Shown: piece by piece, positions 1 through 9,011 of the stretch
Layout of the letters: each line of letters opens with the position of its first letter
How positions within the stretch are numbered: the stretch's first letter is position 1
Assembly (NCBI RefSeq): GCF_900115055.1
Contig: NZ_FOVD01000002.1
Coordinates: forward strand, 496,001-560,000
DNA from: Chryseobacterium oleae
Lineage (GTDB): Bacteria; Bacteroidota; Bacteroidia; Flavobacteriales; Weeksellaceae
Reading direction: 5' to 3'
Length of the DNA: 64,000 nt
The notes under the pieces: generated by a model
What the model was told of the DNA's origin: nothing
Seen by the model: only the letters and a program-made list of their open reading frames with translations
Databases searched by the model: none
Position numbers and translations under genes: made by a program

Positions 1-1
1 A

Positions 2-580
2 AGTGAATCCAGAGATCTTACCACACCGCTTAAAGCGACCGTAAGTGCTGCATTCGTTGCCAGCAAAAACTTCTCACTAAATGTAGATTATACATTAGGA
101 TTGACAAGACCTAAATACACAGTAGTTACAGGTATTGAATCCGAACTGAACAGTTTCTTTAAAGAGAATTACAAGAACGTTTCAGAAGTAAGGATCGGAG
201 CAGAATACAGAGTGAAGCAGTTCAGACTGAGAGGTGGTTATTCTTATGTGTCCAATCCTTTTGATGCTTTGACGGTGAGCCAGGTAAATCCTGACGCTTC
301 TACCTCTGACAATTCGTACAGCAATATGATGCTTAACAGCAGAAATCTTGCTTCGTTCGGTATAGGATATGATTTCAAAGCATTTTATATAGACGCATCT
401 TACCAGTATGTAACGTCTAAATACAGCAATCCTTACCTGAGAGGTATTGAAACAGGAAATCCTGATACAGATACCGCTTACTATTCTCCTAGCAGAATCA
501 TGTCATCTGATTACTTTGCCGTTTCAGATGTGAAAAATAACAGAAACAACTTCTTTATTACATTAGGCTGGAAGTTCTAA
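2..580 (+). CDS. Outer membrane protein, OmpP1/FadL/TodX-like, 3' part only
   Basis: The frame is open from the first bases of the window, so this is the C-terminal 192 residues of a longer protein whose start lies upstream. The visible part consists of alternating polar/aromatic beta strands (for example the stretches around SEVRIGAEYRV, FRLRGGYSYV, LASFGIGYDF and FYIDASYQYV) separated by Ser/Asn/Asp-rich loops. It ends in a strand with terminal Phe (FFITLGWKF), the usual closing strand of an outer-membrane beta barrel. The pattern fits the OmpP1/FadL/TodX family, which moves hydrophobic compounds across the outer membrane. A terminator hairpin follows 34 nt after the stop. The family call rests on a partial sequence; another barrel family is possible. 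Confidence 0.7.
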   Translation, partial: SESRDLTTPLKATVSAAFVASKNFSLNVDYTLGLTRPKYTVVTGIESELNSFFKENYKNVSEVRIGAEYRVKQFRLRGGYSYVSNPFDALTVSQVNPDASTSDNSYSNMMLNSRNLASFGIGYDFKAFYIDASYQYVTSKYSNPYLRGIETGNPDTDTAYYSPSRIMSSDYFAVSDVKNNRNNFFITLGWKF

Positions 581-614
581 TTCCAGATCGTGTAGTGAGT
601 GATTAAATTGAAGG

Positions 615-644
615 CTCCGGATCGTAAGATCCGGAGTTTTTTAT
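615..644 (+). terminator. Rho-independent terminator of the porin gene
   Basis: A perfect 9-bp stem (CTCCGGATC / GATCCGGAG, loop GTAA) is followed by a run of T. It serves the + strand only; no T run is seen on the other side for the convergent SusD gene. Confidence 0.85.
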
Positions 645-653
645 TCAATATTG

Positions 654-2306
654 TTAATCAGGATTTTGTGTGAGGTTAGGCTGGATCTGGATCTGCTGCT
701 CGGGAATATATTCTACAATGCGGTTGTGAGTATATGGGATACTGTAGAAAATATTGCTGCCATTGAGGTGAGAGCCAGGATACTGCCGGTTCATGTCTAA
801 TTTGTTTCTGTAGACATCATATTTTCTATGTGCCTCAAAGGCAAGTTCAAGTCTTCTTTCCTGAAGAGCGATTGCTAAAGAAGTTTGTCCTGTTGGTACA
901 GCAGTGTATATTGGGATTCCTGCCCTTGTGCGGATGGTATTGATGTCGGCCAATGCATCGAATGTATTTCCTTTCTTTGCGTAAGCCTCCGCTCTATTGA
1001 GAATTATTTCAGCCAGTCTGATAACCACAGGAGACCATAAATGAGGAACTCCTTCCTGGAGTGAGCATTTTAAAATATAAAACTTGGGATAGCCATTTCT
1101 TTTATCCATGTCTTTGTCTAATTCAACATATATTTTAACATTATTAGAATTGATAAAATAATAGCTTGTTTTATTGGGTAGGATCTCAGTCTGTATCTCG
1201 TAATTTACATTATTCATGGTAAAATATGTTTTTCCGCCTTGCTGAAAAGTTTTCTGGAAAATATAGCTATAAGAGGCTCCGCCTGAAGAATTGGTTCCCT
1301 GTTGAACCCAGTATGCAACCGGAGTTGCCGGATCAGTATATTTAGGAGAAATAAATTTTAATCTTGCATCGTGAGGATTCTGATTGATCAGATCCAGATA
1401 GGAAGAAGATGCGTACATTTCACCCCAGCCTACATTCTGAATATTGGCATACATAGAACCTATTGTATACCATCCATGGTTATAATCACCATCCTTATTA
1501 TATTTAAAAGCAAAAATAGTTTCCGGATTGTTTTCCGGATTTTTGGTGGCATAAGACGGTAGTTCTGCTTTTGATAACAAGGAATATTTTCCGGAATTGA
1601 TTACTTTATTTGCATACTCAATGGTCTTGTCATTGTTTTCCATATAAAGATAGACTCGGGAAAGTAAAGCCTGAGCAGCTTGTTTTGAAGCATAGATATT
1701 GTTTTTGTCCAATGTCATTAATTGTTCTGCTTTCAAAAGATCACTCACAATCTGATCATAAACCTGTCCTACGGTTGCTCTTGCGGGTAAATCATTTATA
1801 TTATCTGAAGTTTTCAAAGGAACGCCAGGATTTCCTGTTCCTTGATTATAAGGTCTTCCGAAGACATTGACGATAGAAAAGTACACATAAGCCCGAAGAA
1901 AATAGTTTTCCCCGATCAGTTGATCTGTTGCAGCATCTTTCCCTTCAGAAATTTTAGAAATAATCCTGTTACAGCCTATGATTGCCTTGTATCCAGTATT
2001 CCATATGATATTTGAGCGGGCATTGTTTTTAATGCTTCTGTAATTGTAGTAGTAAAAAAAAGGGTCGGTCGTTGTGCCACTGATATCAATATTGTCAGCG
2101 CCATATTCGCCGATTCTATAAAGATTATTGAAAAATCCGCCTCCATCTGCATCGCCTTTTAGTAAAGCATAGTTTCCAAAAGTTATAGTTTGTAATCCAG
2201 CAGGATCCTCCAACACGTTTTCTGACTCTTTGGAATCATAGGGGGAACGGTCTATATTGCATGCTGTAAGCAGTAACAATAGAAATAGGAATGTTATTTT
2301 TTTCAT
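654..2306 (-). CDS. SusD/RagB family nutrient-binding outer membrane lipoprotein
   Basis: 550 aa. It begins with a lipoprotein signal (hydrophobic run, lipobox LTAC, Cys16), so the mature protein is expected on the cell surface. The alpha-helical TPR-like body with the YFLRAYVYFSIVNVFGRP segment near residues 136-153 and the C-terminal RAEAYAKKGNTFDALADIN / ERRLELAFEAHRKYD block are hallmarks of SusD/RagB proteins, which capture oligosaccharides or peptides and pass them to the SusC channel. It starts 13 nt after the SusC gene on the same strand, the canonical SusC-SusD order. No glycoside hydrolase, peptidase or regulator is attached to the pair, so the substrate cannot be inferred from context. 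Confidence 0.93.
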   Translation of the reverse strand: MKKITFLFLLLLLTACNIDRSPYDSKESENVLEDPAGLQTITFGNYALLKGDADGGGFFNNLYRIGEYGADNIDISGTTTDPFFYYYNYRSIKNNARSNIIWNTGYKAIIGCNRIISKISEGKDAATDQLIGENYFLRAYVYFSIVNVFGRPYNQGTGNPGVPLKTSDNINDLPARATVGQVYDQIVSDLLKAEQLMTLDKNNIYASKQAAQALLSRVYLYMENNDKTIEYANKVINSGKYSLLSKAELPSYATKNPENNPETIFAFKYNKDGDYNHGWYTIGSMYANIQNVGWGEMYASSSYLDLINQNPHDARLKFISPKYTDPATPVAYWVQQGTNSSGGASYSYIFQKTFQQGGKTYFTMNNVNYEIQTEILPNKTSYYFINSNNVKIYVELDKDMDKRNGYPKFYILKCSLQEGVPHLWSPVVIRLAEIILNRAEAYAKKGNTFDALADINTIRTRAGIPIYTAVPTGQTSLAIALQERRLELAFEAHRKYDVYRNKLDMNRQYPGSHLNGSNIFYSIPYTHNRIVEYIPEQQIQIQPNLTQNPD

Positions 2307-2319
2307 ACGGCTTTAAATT

Positions 2320-5067
2320 TTAAAAAGAGAAATTGAATCCTACTGAGAATCGTCTTGGATTGGGATAAATGGCTCCGGCTGTTCCGGAATAAGATGGGGC
2401 GACGGAAGAATCGGCTGCTCCTACCTCAGGATCAGTCCCTGAGAATTTGGTGATGGTAAATAAATTTTCGCCCATAATGAAGATTCCTGCAGACCTGATT
2501 TTTAGTTTTTCTGTTAAAGATTCCGGGAAATTATATCCCAGCCTTATGGATCTCAGCTTAATATAGCTTGCGTCTTCCAAATATCGGGATGAAGGTTTAT
2601 TGGTTAAATTATTGTTATTAAAAATAGCTGCAGGATGCGTGGCTATATCTCCTGGTTTTTCCCATCTGGTCCAGTTGTCTTGTAATACCATCTGATTGTA
2701 GTAAGGGTATGCGCCGTCCGAATCAAATAATTCTCTGTAGCTATTATAGATTTGTCCGCCCTGTGAGAAATAAAAATTGGCATTGAAATAGAAATTTTTA
2801 ATACTCAGATTGGTATTTACGGCTCCATAATAATCCGGAGTAGAAGAGCCTACAACCTGTACCGTTGCCTGATTGTAGTTTGAGGTTGTCCTGGTAGTTC
2901 CGTCTGCGTTGATCACTTCCCACTGACCCAGACCATTGGAGGGATCAACTCCCAGCCATTTTCTCATATAGAAAGAGTTGACATCATACCCGGGTATCGC
3001 AACATGATTGTTAGCCAATACCTGTGTGCTATTATTCTTCGTTGAAAGAATTTTGTTTTTATAGGTGCTGATATTGAAGCCCAAATCCCAGCTTATATTT
3101 CTGGATTTAATGACCATATAATTTAGACTGAACTCCCAGCCTTTATTCTGTACATCTCCTATGTTTACATACTGCCTGTCCACACCGGTTAACGAAGGGA
3201 GAGGGATTCTGATTAGTAAATTTTTAGTTTTGTTGCTGAAATAATCGATATTTAGTCCTAATCTGTTATTGAATAATTTTAGATCAGTCCCTATGTTGTT
3301 CTGATAAATAGACTCCCATGTCAGGTTAGAATTTCCTAGCTGGCTCCAAGTTGCGCCAATCTGCCCGTTATAGACCTGAGTCAGCTCATACATATCCTGC
3401 CATCCGTAATTAGGACCAGGTGTATTTCCTACCAGACCACGGCTGCCTCTTAGTTTCCATTCATTAACAGGTTTTACGACGAAGAATTTTTCTTTATGAA
3501 TATTCCATCCTGCGCTATAAGAATAAAACAATCCGTTGCGCTGGTTTGCCCCAAATGCAGATGAAGATTCACTTCTGAAAGATCCCTGGACAAAATATTT
3601 TTTGTCAAAAATGTATTCAGTGTTAAAAAGAAAAGCATTATATGCCCTGTCGGATTTCAATCCTCCTGGCTTGCTTCCTGTTGTGGCTCCTGTATTAAAG
3701 ATGGTAGTCCCCGGGACTATACCATATACGCCGGCGCTGGACGATTTAAAATACCGATCGCTATACTCGTATGCTGCAAGTGCATTAACATTGTGATTTC
3801 CAAAATCCTTGTCAAATCTAAACATCTGATTAAAAAACTTGCTGATATTTTTTACATAAGACTCTATTAATTCCCCTTTATTACTAAACCCGGAAATAGA
3901 TCTGGGATCGTTATAATACATATCATCATAGTTTCTGTAAGTGATGCTGTTGGTGGTAATGAATTTAAAATAATCTGAAAACTTTATTTCTGCATCAAGA
4001 TTTCCAAGAAGGTCCATCTGGTTGCTTTTTCCATAATTCCATTGAAGGTCATACAGATAATTGCTGAAGTCCCTTCCGTACCATGTTCCGGTGTAAAATT
4101 CATCCAATCGTACCAGATTTCCATTGGCATCTCTCGGGTTGTCCCACGGCATATTGAGATACATTTGGTATAGTGATTCCTGCTTGTCTTTTCCTGTAGT
4201 ATAGGATAAACTTACTTTAGGCTTGAGAATAAGCCATGGCTTTATCGTTTGCTCGTGATTAATTCTAAAAGATAATCTGTTGAAATCATATCCCTTCACA
4301 CTTCCGCTTTCATTATAATAATTTCCTGAAATAAAAGTTTTCGAATGCGGTGAGCCTCCGCTGAAATCAATTGTGTAGTTTTGGGCAATACCGGTTTGTG
4401 TACCATTTTTAAGCCAGTTGTAATCATTGTTTCTAAGGTTTTCAGGAATTGATGGAGCTCCTTTCATAGAGGTGAAATAATCATACAGCTGTGTGGCGTT
4501 CATAAGCTTGAAACGTCCATTGGTGAAATTATTAAAAGAAGTATTCGTTGAAACGTTAAGTGTACTTTTTCCTGAACTTCCCGCTTTTGTGAAGACCTGT
4601 ACAATGCCATTAGCGCCTCTTGATCCATATAAGGCTGTAGAAGTAGCGTCTTTTAGGATGTTGATGCTTTCAATTTGGCTAGGATCCAGATTGGGAGTTC
4701 CGTTCATTACAACACCATCTACCACCCAAAGTGCTTCACTGGGACCGTTTATGGTAGAGTTTCCTCTGATTTTTACCGTAGGAGATGAGCCGGGAGCACC
4801 ACCGCCAAGCATTACCTGAACACCTGAAGCTTTACCTTGCAGTAAGTTGGCTACAGTAGGAGTATTGGAATCCTTTAATTTTTTTTCTGATATCACAGAA
4901 ACCGCAGCAGTAAGACTGGAGCGTTTTTGTGTTTTGTATCCTATCATCACAACATCTTCAATTTCTTTGATCTGTAAAGAATCCTTTTCTTTGGTGTTCT
5001 GGGCGGATAGCACTCCTGATATGAGGAAGAATAAGACTGCTTTTGAAAGGGTTTGGTTTTTTTTCAT
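2320..5067 (-). CDS. SusC/RagA family TonB-linked outer membrane transporter, short form
   Basis: 915 aa. A signal peptide (about residues 1-22, ending SAQ) is followed almost at once by the SusC/RagA signature region EDVVMIGYKTQKRSSLTAA and a TonB plug domain (VANLLQGKASGVQV, VKIRGNST, LWVVDGVVM, INILKDATSTALYGSRGANG), then a large 22-strand type barrel closing with RRFSVGFNFSF. The protein imports the ligand captured by the adjacent SusD using TonB energy. Most SusC proteins carry an N-terminal carboxypeptidase-D regulatory-like domain of about 80 aa before the plug; this one lacks it, which accounts for its shorter length. First gene of the pair; the AT-rich 324-bp upstream gap should hold the promoter, but no clear TAnnTTTG box was found. 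Confidence 0.93.
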   Translation of the reverse strand: MKKNQTLSKAVLFFLISGVLSAQNTKEKDSLQIKEIEDVVMIGYKTQKRSSLTAAVSVISEKKLKDSNTPTVANLLQGKASGVQVMLGGGAPGSSPTVKIRGNSTINGPSEALWVVDGVVMNGTPNLDPSQIESINILKDATSTALYGSRGANGIVQVFTKAGSSGKSTLNVSTNTSFNNFTNGRFKLMNATQLYDYFTSMKGAPSIPENLRNNDYNWLKNGTQTGIAQNYTIDFSGGSPHSKTFISGNYYNESGSVKGYDFNRLSFRINHEQTIKPWLILKPKVSLSYTTGKDKQESLYQMYLNMPWDNPRDANGNLVRLDEFYTGTWYGRDFSNYLYDLQWNYGKSNQMDLLGNLDAEIKFSDYFKFITTNSITYRNYDDMYYNDPRSISGFSNKGELIESYVKNISKFFNQMFRFDKDFGNHNVNALAAYEYSDRYFKSSSAGVYGIVPGTTIFNTGATTGSKPGGLKSDRAYNAFLFNTEYIFDKKYFVQGSFRSESSSAFGANQRNGLFYSYSAGWNIHKEKFFVVKPVNEWKLRGSRGLVGNTPGPNYGWQDMYELTQVYNGQIGATWSQLGNSNLTWESIYQNNIGTDLKLFNNRLGLNIDYFSNKTKNLLIRIPLPSLTGVDRQYVNIGDVQNKGWEFSLNYMVIKSRNISWDLGFNISTYKNKILSTKNNSTQVLANNHVAIPGYDVNSFYMRKWLGVDPSNGLGQWEVINADGTTRTTSNYNQATVQVVGSSTPDYYGAVNTNLSIKNFYFNANFYFSQGGQIYNSYRELFDSDGAYPYYNQMVLQDNWTRWEKPGDIATHPAAIFNNNNLTNKPSSRYLEDASYIKLRSIRLGYNFPESLTEKLKIRSAGIFIMGENLFTITKFSGTDPEVGAADSSVAPSYSGTAGAIYPNPRRFSVGFNFSF

Positions 5068-5391
5068 ATATGCGTGATTACTTGAATAACGAATATATAA
5101 AAAAACTAAAAACAGAATGGTATTATTTTGTTAAAAATAGTTAAATCATTGAATTTAATATTTTTTTAAGTGAAATAAATTAAATAAAAATCAACAAAAA
5201 ATTTATATTTTTAAATGTTTCTTAGAATTATCTATTTGATTTTCTTTTAATTAGTGCATTTGATTAATATCCTTGAATTGAAATAAGTAAGATATCTAAT
5301 TCTTGCCATCTATCAAAAGGAAGGAAAGGTTTGAGAATAGATTTTCAATATCTGTGATTGTATTGGTCACAGATACTTTATAATGATATGA
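5068..5391. other. AT-rich gene-free gap upstream of the SusC gene
   Basis: 324 bp between the SusC start and the 3' end of the convergent-side ZIP gene. No ORF, hairpin terminator or tRNA is seen. It is strongly A/T rich, as expected for the SusC promoter region. A near match to the -7 box (TATATTCG on the minus strand at 5090-5097) has no -33 partner, so I do not call it. Confidence 0.5.
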
Positions 5392-6102
5392 TCATGGATG
5401 GCTGTGGAAAAGATGCATGATCAGGGCTAAAGAAACCCCCAGAATCACAAGTCCTATCTTTATCCAGTCGATATTGTGATTTTTATTGCTCTCAAAAATA
5501 ATCACAGAGGAGATATGCAGGAAAATTCCACCTACGATAGCCAGAAAATAAGGCTGAAGATCAGGGTTGAAATAATTTCCAAGCAGCATTCCCATCGGAG
5601 AAGCAAGGGCAAAAAGGGCAACGATCAGAATAGAAGGATACGGTGAACTTTTGGACTCATTTTTTCGGTTAAACAGAAAAGCTCCGAGAATAAATGAGAT
5701 CGGAAGATTGTGAAACACAATTCCCAGCAGATAAGGTGACAGCTGTTGTTTTTCATTAGCCAGGGGAATTCCCTCAATAAAAGCATGAATAAACAGGCCA
5801 ACCATCAGTGCCATCGGAAGGATATTGTTTTCACTGTGATGGTGAAAATGCCCATGCTCGAAACCTTTCGTTAAAGCTTCAAGAATCATCTGAAGCAAAA
5901 CCCCGGCGATCACGAAAATTCCCAGACTGCTTCCGATTTTGGAAGTGTAAACCTGTGGAAAAACCTCATTCAGACAGATGGTGATCAGAAATCCGGCACT
6001 CAGAACCAGCAGATTTTTAGCCAGCTTTTCTTTTTTTCCGAAATGCTTGCCGAGAAAAACTCCCGTAATGACGCTTAAGATCAGTAAAACGACGGTTATC
6101 AT
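5392..6102 (-). CDS. ZIP family divalent metal transporter
   Basis: 236 aa, very hydrophobic, about seven to eight membrane segments. Two intramembrane histidine motifs typical of ZIP transporters are present: HAFIEGIP (about residue 126) and HNLPISF (about residue 151). A cytoplasmic His-rich loop, HGHFHHH, follows the third segment. ZIP proteins bring zinc, iron or related divalent ions into the cytoplasm. The start codon overlaps the stop of the upstream methyltransferase gene by 4 nt (ATGA), so the two are translationally coupled. Metal specificity cannot be read from the sequence. Confidence 0.85.
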   Translation of the reverse strand: MITVVLLILSVITGVFLGKHFGKKEKLAKNLLVLSAGFLITICLNEVFPQVYTSKIGSSLGIFVIAGVLLQMILEALTKGFEHGHFHHHSENNILPMALMVGLFIHAFIEGIPLANEKQQLSPYLLGIVFHNLPISFILGAFLFNRKNESKSSPYPSILIVALFALASPMGMLLGNYFNPDLQPYFLAIVGGIFLHISSVIIFESNKNHNIDWIKIGLVILGVSLALIMHLFHSHP

Positions 6103-6827
6103 GCTTTTTTCTTAAATAAATTGATACAGCGTGTAGAAACTTCACGGTCAAATTCATTCAGCTGATAATCGCCCCAGATCTTAACTCTTTCAAAACCGCA
6201 GTCTGTTGCATATGAATTAATGGCTTCCAAAGTATGAAGTTTTACTTTTTCAAAGAAGTGAAAAGATTTTCCGTCCGCTTCAAAACGGATGTCCTTGATG
6301 ATATGTCTTCCCTCGATCTTTTTCAGGATCTTAAAATCAATATCACCACGGGTTATGGTAGTCTCAGGGACTATTTTTGTTCTCACGTACTCTTCATTCA
6401 GATAATCCAGAACAAAATATCCTCCCGGCTTTAAAACATTATAAACTGACTGGAACACTTTTTTGTCATCACTTTCATTGTCAAAGTACCCGAAACTGGT
6501 AAACAAATTGAAGACTGCATCCATCGGATCCGCATCAATAGGGTTTCGCATATCATGAACATTGAACAAAAGCGTCTGGGTTTCAAACTGTTTATCGAAT
6601 TCGATGCTCTGTCTGGAAAGATCTAATCCCAGTACGTCATATCCTAATTTATTCAAAAAAACAGAGTGTCTACCTTTTCCGCAGGCCAGATCAATAATCT
6701 TGGATGAAGGCGGTAACTGAAGGTCTTCAGTGAGTTTTGTAATGAAATTTTCGGCTTCCGTATAGTCTCTGTTACTATAAAGAAGATGATAATAAGGTGT
6801 ATCAAACCAAGATTCAAACCATTCCAT
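6099..6827 (-). CDS. Class I SAM-dependent methyltransferase
   Basis: 242 aa. The SAM-binding motif I IIDLACGKGRHSVFL (about residues 44-58) and the acidic end of strand 2 (YDVLGLDLS) define a Rossmann-type methyltransferase; FNLFTSFGYF and VLKPGGYFVLDYL are the usual post-motifs. The substrate is not evident. It is the first gene of a two-gene operon with the ZIP transporter (4-nt overlap). A -7 box lies only 5 nt upstream of the ATG, suggesting a leaderless transcript. Confidence 0.88.
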   Translation of the reverse strand: MEWFESWFDTPYYHLLYSNRDYTEAENFITKLTEDLQLPPSSKIIDLACGKGRHSVFLNKLGYDVLGLDLSRQSIEFDKQFETQTLLFNVHDMRNPIDADPMDAVFNLFTSFGYFDNESDDKKVFQSVYNVLKPGGYFVLDYLNEEYVRTKIVPETTITRGDIDFKILKKIEGRHIIKDIRFEADGKSFHFFEKVKLHTLEAINSYATDCGFERVKIWGDYQLNEFDREVSTRCINLFKKKA

Positions 6828-6831
6828 AATG

Positions 6832-6865
6832 CAAAAATAACTAAATTTGTGCGGTTAAAAGCAAA
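6832..6865 (-). promoter_or_regulatory. Putative promoter of the methyltransferase/ZIP operon
   Basis: On the minus strand TTTG, 22 nt, TATTTTTG matches the Bacteroidota -33/-7 consensus. The last G of the -7 box is 5 nt before the A of the start codon, so transcription would begin at or very near the ATG. Inference from motif only. Confidence 0.45.
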
Positions 6866-6962
6866 GTATTTAAATATTGAAAGATCGAAAGATTCAATTA
6901 AGAGCAAAATTGAACCTCTAATCTTTTAATTATTAAATCATTAAATCTTTTAATTATAATTT

Positions 6963-8126
6963 ATGGACACAGAAAATCTAAAGATTCAGATAAAGACATT
7001 CTTCGGACTGGAGCAGGTCCTTGCTGAAGAGATCAAAAAATTAGGCGGGAAAAACGTAGAAATTAAAAACCGGGCGGTCAATTGTGAAGGTGACCTCGGA
7101 TTTCTTTATAAAATTAACTACTCTGCAAGAACAGCATTAAAAATATTAATTCCTGTTTTTGAATTTAAAGCATTTAATCAACACCAGTTTTACAGTAAAC
7201 TCTCTGCTATTGCATGGGAAGATTATATGCGTATAGACCAGTCTTTCGCGATTGATTCTACCGTGAACTCTGAAACCTTCAAACATTCACAGTTTGTAAC
7301 GTTGAAAATGAAGGATGCGATCGTGGATTATTTCCAGGAAAAATTCAACAGACGCCCTGATGTAGAGACAAGAAGCCCTGATATCAAGTTTCACCTGCAT
7401 ATTGACAGAGAATTGGTAACGATTTCTCTGGACTCTTCAGGAGATCCTCTGTTTAAAAGAGGGTACAGAAAAGAGCAGGGTGAGGCACCTATTAATGAAG
7501 TTTTGGCAAGCGGAATGCTTCAGCTGGCAGGTTGGGACGGAAAAGGAAACTTTTTGGATCCAATGTGTGGTTCAGGAACTCTTCTTGTGGAAGCAGCAAT
7601 GATTGCAATGGATCTTCCAGCACAGATCTTTAGAAGAAGATTTGCTTTCCAGAACTGGGCTAACTATGATGCTGATCTTTTTGCAAAAATCAAAGAAGTC
7701 AGAGTAAACAGAGTAAGAGAATTTACCGGGAAGATTGTGGGGTATGATATTGATGGAAGAATGCTGAATGCAGCCAGAACAAATATCGAAGCAGCCGAGA
7801 TGGAAGATGTTATCCAGGTGAAAACACAGGATTTCTTTGAATCCAAAAAAGAACTGTTCCCATTACTGATGGTGTTCAACCCACCTTATGACGAGAGAAT
7901 CTCTATTAATGATGATGATTTCTACAAAAAGATCGGAGATACCTTCAAAACAAGTTATCCGAATACATTAGCCTGGCTGATCTCCTCTGATCTGGAGGCT
8001 GTGAAGAAAATCGGCCTTCGTCCTTCAAGAAAAATCAAACTTTTCAACGGAAAGCTGGAAACCAGATTCCTGCAATATGAAATGTATGAGGGAACGAAAA
8101 AACTCCATAAACTGGAAAAAGAATAA
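6963..8126 (+). CDS. THUMP-domain RNA (23S rRNA-type) methyltransferase, RlmL/YpsC-like
   Basis: 387 aa. The N-terminal half (about residues 45-155) has the THUMP-type RNA-binding layout seen in RlmL-N/YpsC proteins; the C-terminal half (about 160-375) is a UPF0020-type methyltransferase with the SAM motif LDPMCGSGTLLVEAA near residue 198 and the NPPY motif (FNPPYDERIS) near residue 305. The NPPY signature indicates methylation of a base amino group; family members make N2-methylguanosine in 23S rRNA. The gene stands alone with its own terminator. The exact target base is inferred from family only. Confidence 0.88.
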   Translation: MDTENLKIQIKTFFGLEQVLAEEIKKLGGKNVEIKNRAVNCEGDLGFLYKINYSARTALKILIPVFEFKAFNQHQFYSKLSAIAWEDYMRIDQSFAIDSTVNSETFKHSQFVTLKMKDAIVDYFQEKFNRRPDVETRSPDIKFHLHIDRELVTISLDSSGDPLFKRGYRKEQGEAPINEVLASGMLQLAGWDGKGNFLDPMCGSGTLLVEAAMIAMDLPAQIFRRRFAFQNWANYDADLFAKIKEVRVNRVREFTGKIVGYDIDGRMLNAARTNIEAAEMEDVIQVKTQDFFESKKELFPLLMVFNPPYDERISINDDDFYKKIGDTFKTSYPNTLAWLISSDLEAVKKIGLRPSRKIKLFNGKLETRFLQYEMYEGTKKLHKLEKE

Positions 8127-8141
8127 TCAAATTTTACATAG

Positions 8142-8168
8142 AACCTTCCTTAGCCGGAAGGTTTTTTT
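8142..8168 (+). terminator. Terminator of the RNA methyltransferase gene
   Basis: Perfect 8-bp stem AACCTTCC / GGAAGGTT with a 6-nt loop and a T7 tract, 15 nt after the stop codon. Confidence 0.85.
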
Positions 8169-8229
8169 AATTTAAACACTATTAGAATGTCGAAGGTATT
8201 TAAGGACTTACAGAAAAGCTGAAACCCAG

Positions 8230-8272
8230 TAGTAACTTCCATCCTCCTTCTTCCAGCTTCCTTTCTTAAAGT
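8230..8272. repeat. Low-complexity GGAAG-type purine/pyrimidine tract
   Basis: The + strand is a pyrimidine-rich tract made of degenerate CTTCC/CTTC units (five CTTCC- or CCTTC-like steps between 8236 and 8272). It sits between a terminator and the next promoter and has no coding potential. A weak simple-repeat call. Confidence 0.4.
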
Positions 8273-8299
8273 AATCAGGTATTTTTCCAAAAGATTTTT

Positions 8300-8307
8300 T
8301 ATTTTTG
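8300..8307 (+). promoter_or_regulatory. Putative -7 box
   Basis: TATTTTTG fits TAnnTTTG exactly; the final G is 21 nt before the ATG of the next gene. No TTG was found at the -33 position, so support is partial. Confidence 0.35.
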
Positions 8308-8327
8308 CTTAAACTCAAATTTTAAAT

Positions 8328-8723
8328 ATGGCGTGGGATCTTCTTGAAACTTTAGGAAATGTACTGGATGTTGCCAGTAGTTCTTCATCTTCTGCAAGAC
8401 TGAATTATAATAGTAAGACTTCTAAAAAGAAAAAATCAAAGTATTTCACCGAAAAAGTAAGTGCAGGTTTAATAGCCGTGGCTGGCGTTTTACTTTTTTT
8501 TGTGTTTAAGGATCCGTTACCGGCAGAAAATTACACTCAGACTTTAATAGTGGCTTCACTTATAGGAACTGCCATTTCGGGTGTCCTGTTTTTTCTTTTG
8601 AATCTAATGGAGCTTTATTATTTTAAAAGCTTTTTTAAATTGTTACTTTTCAGTGGCTCGGTGATCTTGTTCTTTATTGCTCTCGTACTTTGTGTTTATT
8701 TCAAATCGGGAGTGTTTATTTAA
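8328..8723 (+). CDS. Small membrane protein of unknown function
   Basis: 131 aa, not recognised. The first 45 residues are soluble, with a Ser run (VASSSSSSARL) and a Lys cluster (SKKKKSK), followed by three hydrophobic segments at about 46-64, 73-95 and 104-127. The Lys cluster before the first segment suggests that the N-terminus is cytoplasmic. It is a single-gene unit between a terminator and a repeat region. No catalytic motif is visible. Confidence 0.7.
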   Translation: MAWDLLETLGNVLDVASSSSSSARLNYNSKTSKKKKSKYFTEKVSAGLIAVAGVLLFFVFKDPLPAENYTQTLIVASLIGTAISGVLFFLLNLMELYYFKSFFKLLLFSGSVILFFIALVLCVYFKSGVFI

Positions 8724-8744
8724 AGACAGAATTAATAAGGATCG

Positions 8745-8942
8745 TTTTGCGTGAAATATTTTCCCGTAGATTCCGGAGATTGCACAGATTTTCTATGTGA
8801 AAATTTATATAATTTACCCTTATAGAAATCGCTTCATCAAAATCAACAAAGTTGATTTCCTCTTTGCCTCCTCAAATCTGAAGCAATAATAATTTCTTTG
8901 CGTTAAATATTTTCTCGCAGATTCTGCAGATCACTCAGATTT
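8745..8942. repeat. Dispersed intergenic repeat, family copy 1
   Basis: Two related 47-nt stretches, 8745-8792 and 8895-8942, run in the same direction and share the pattern TTTGCGTnAAATATTTTCnC then GATTC, GAGAT/CAGAT and CAGATTT. Between them is CTCTTTGCCTCCTCAAA (about 8860), which recurs with one inserted T at 14655. The order GCTTnATCA, small palindrome, CTCTTTGCC, TTTGCGT is shared with 14630-14709. Non-coding. Confidence 0.6.
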
Positions 8943-8954
8943 GTATTTGTATTA

Positions 8955-8983
8955 AATAAAAAAGCTCCCTGCTAAGGAGCTTA
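8955..8983 (-). terminator. Terminator of the secreted structural protein gene
   Basis: On the minus strand AAGCTCC, loop, GGGAGCTT followed by a T run; 29 nt beyond the stop codon of the 9012-9935 gene. Confidence 0.8.
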
Positions 8984-9011
8984 ATTTTAATCTGTACTGT
9001 TATTCTAATAA

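Noticed and set aside
5090..5097. SusC promoter at TATATTCG
   Set aside because: One mismatch in the -7 box and no -33 element at the right distance.
8174..8222. Tiny 11-codon ORF after the RNA methyltransferase terminator
   Set aside because: Too short, no support from context.
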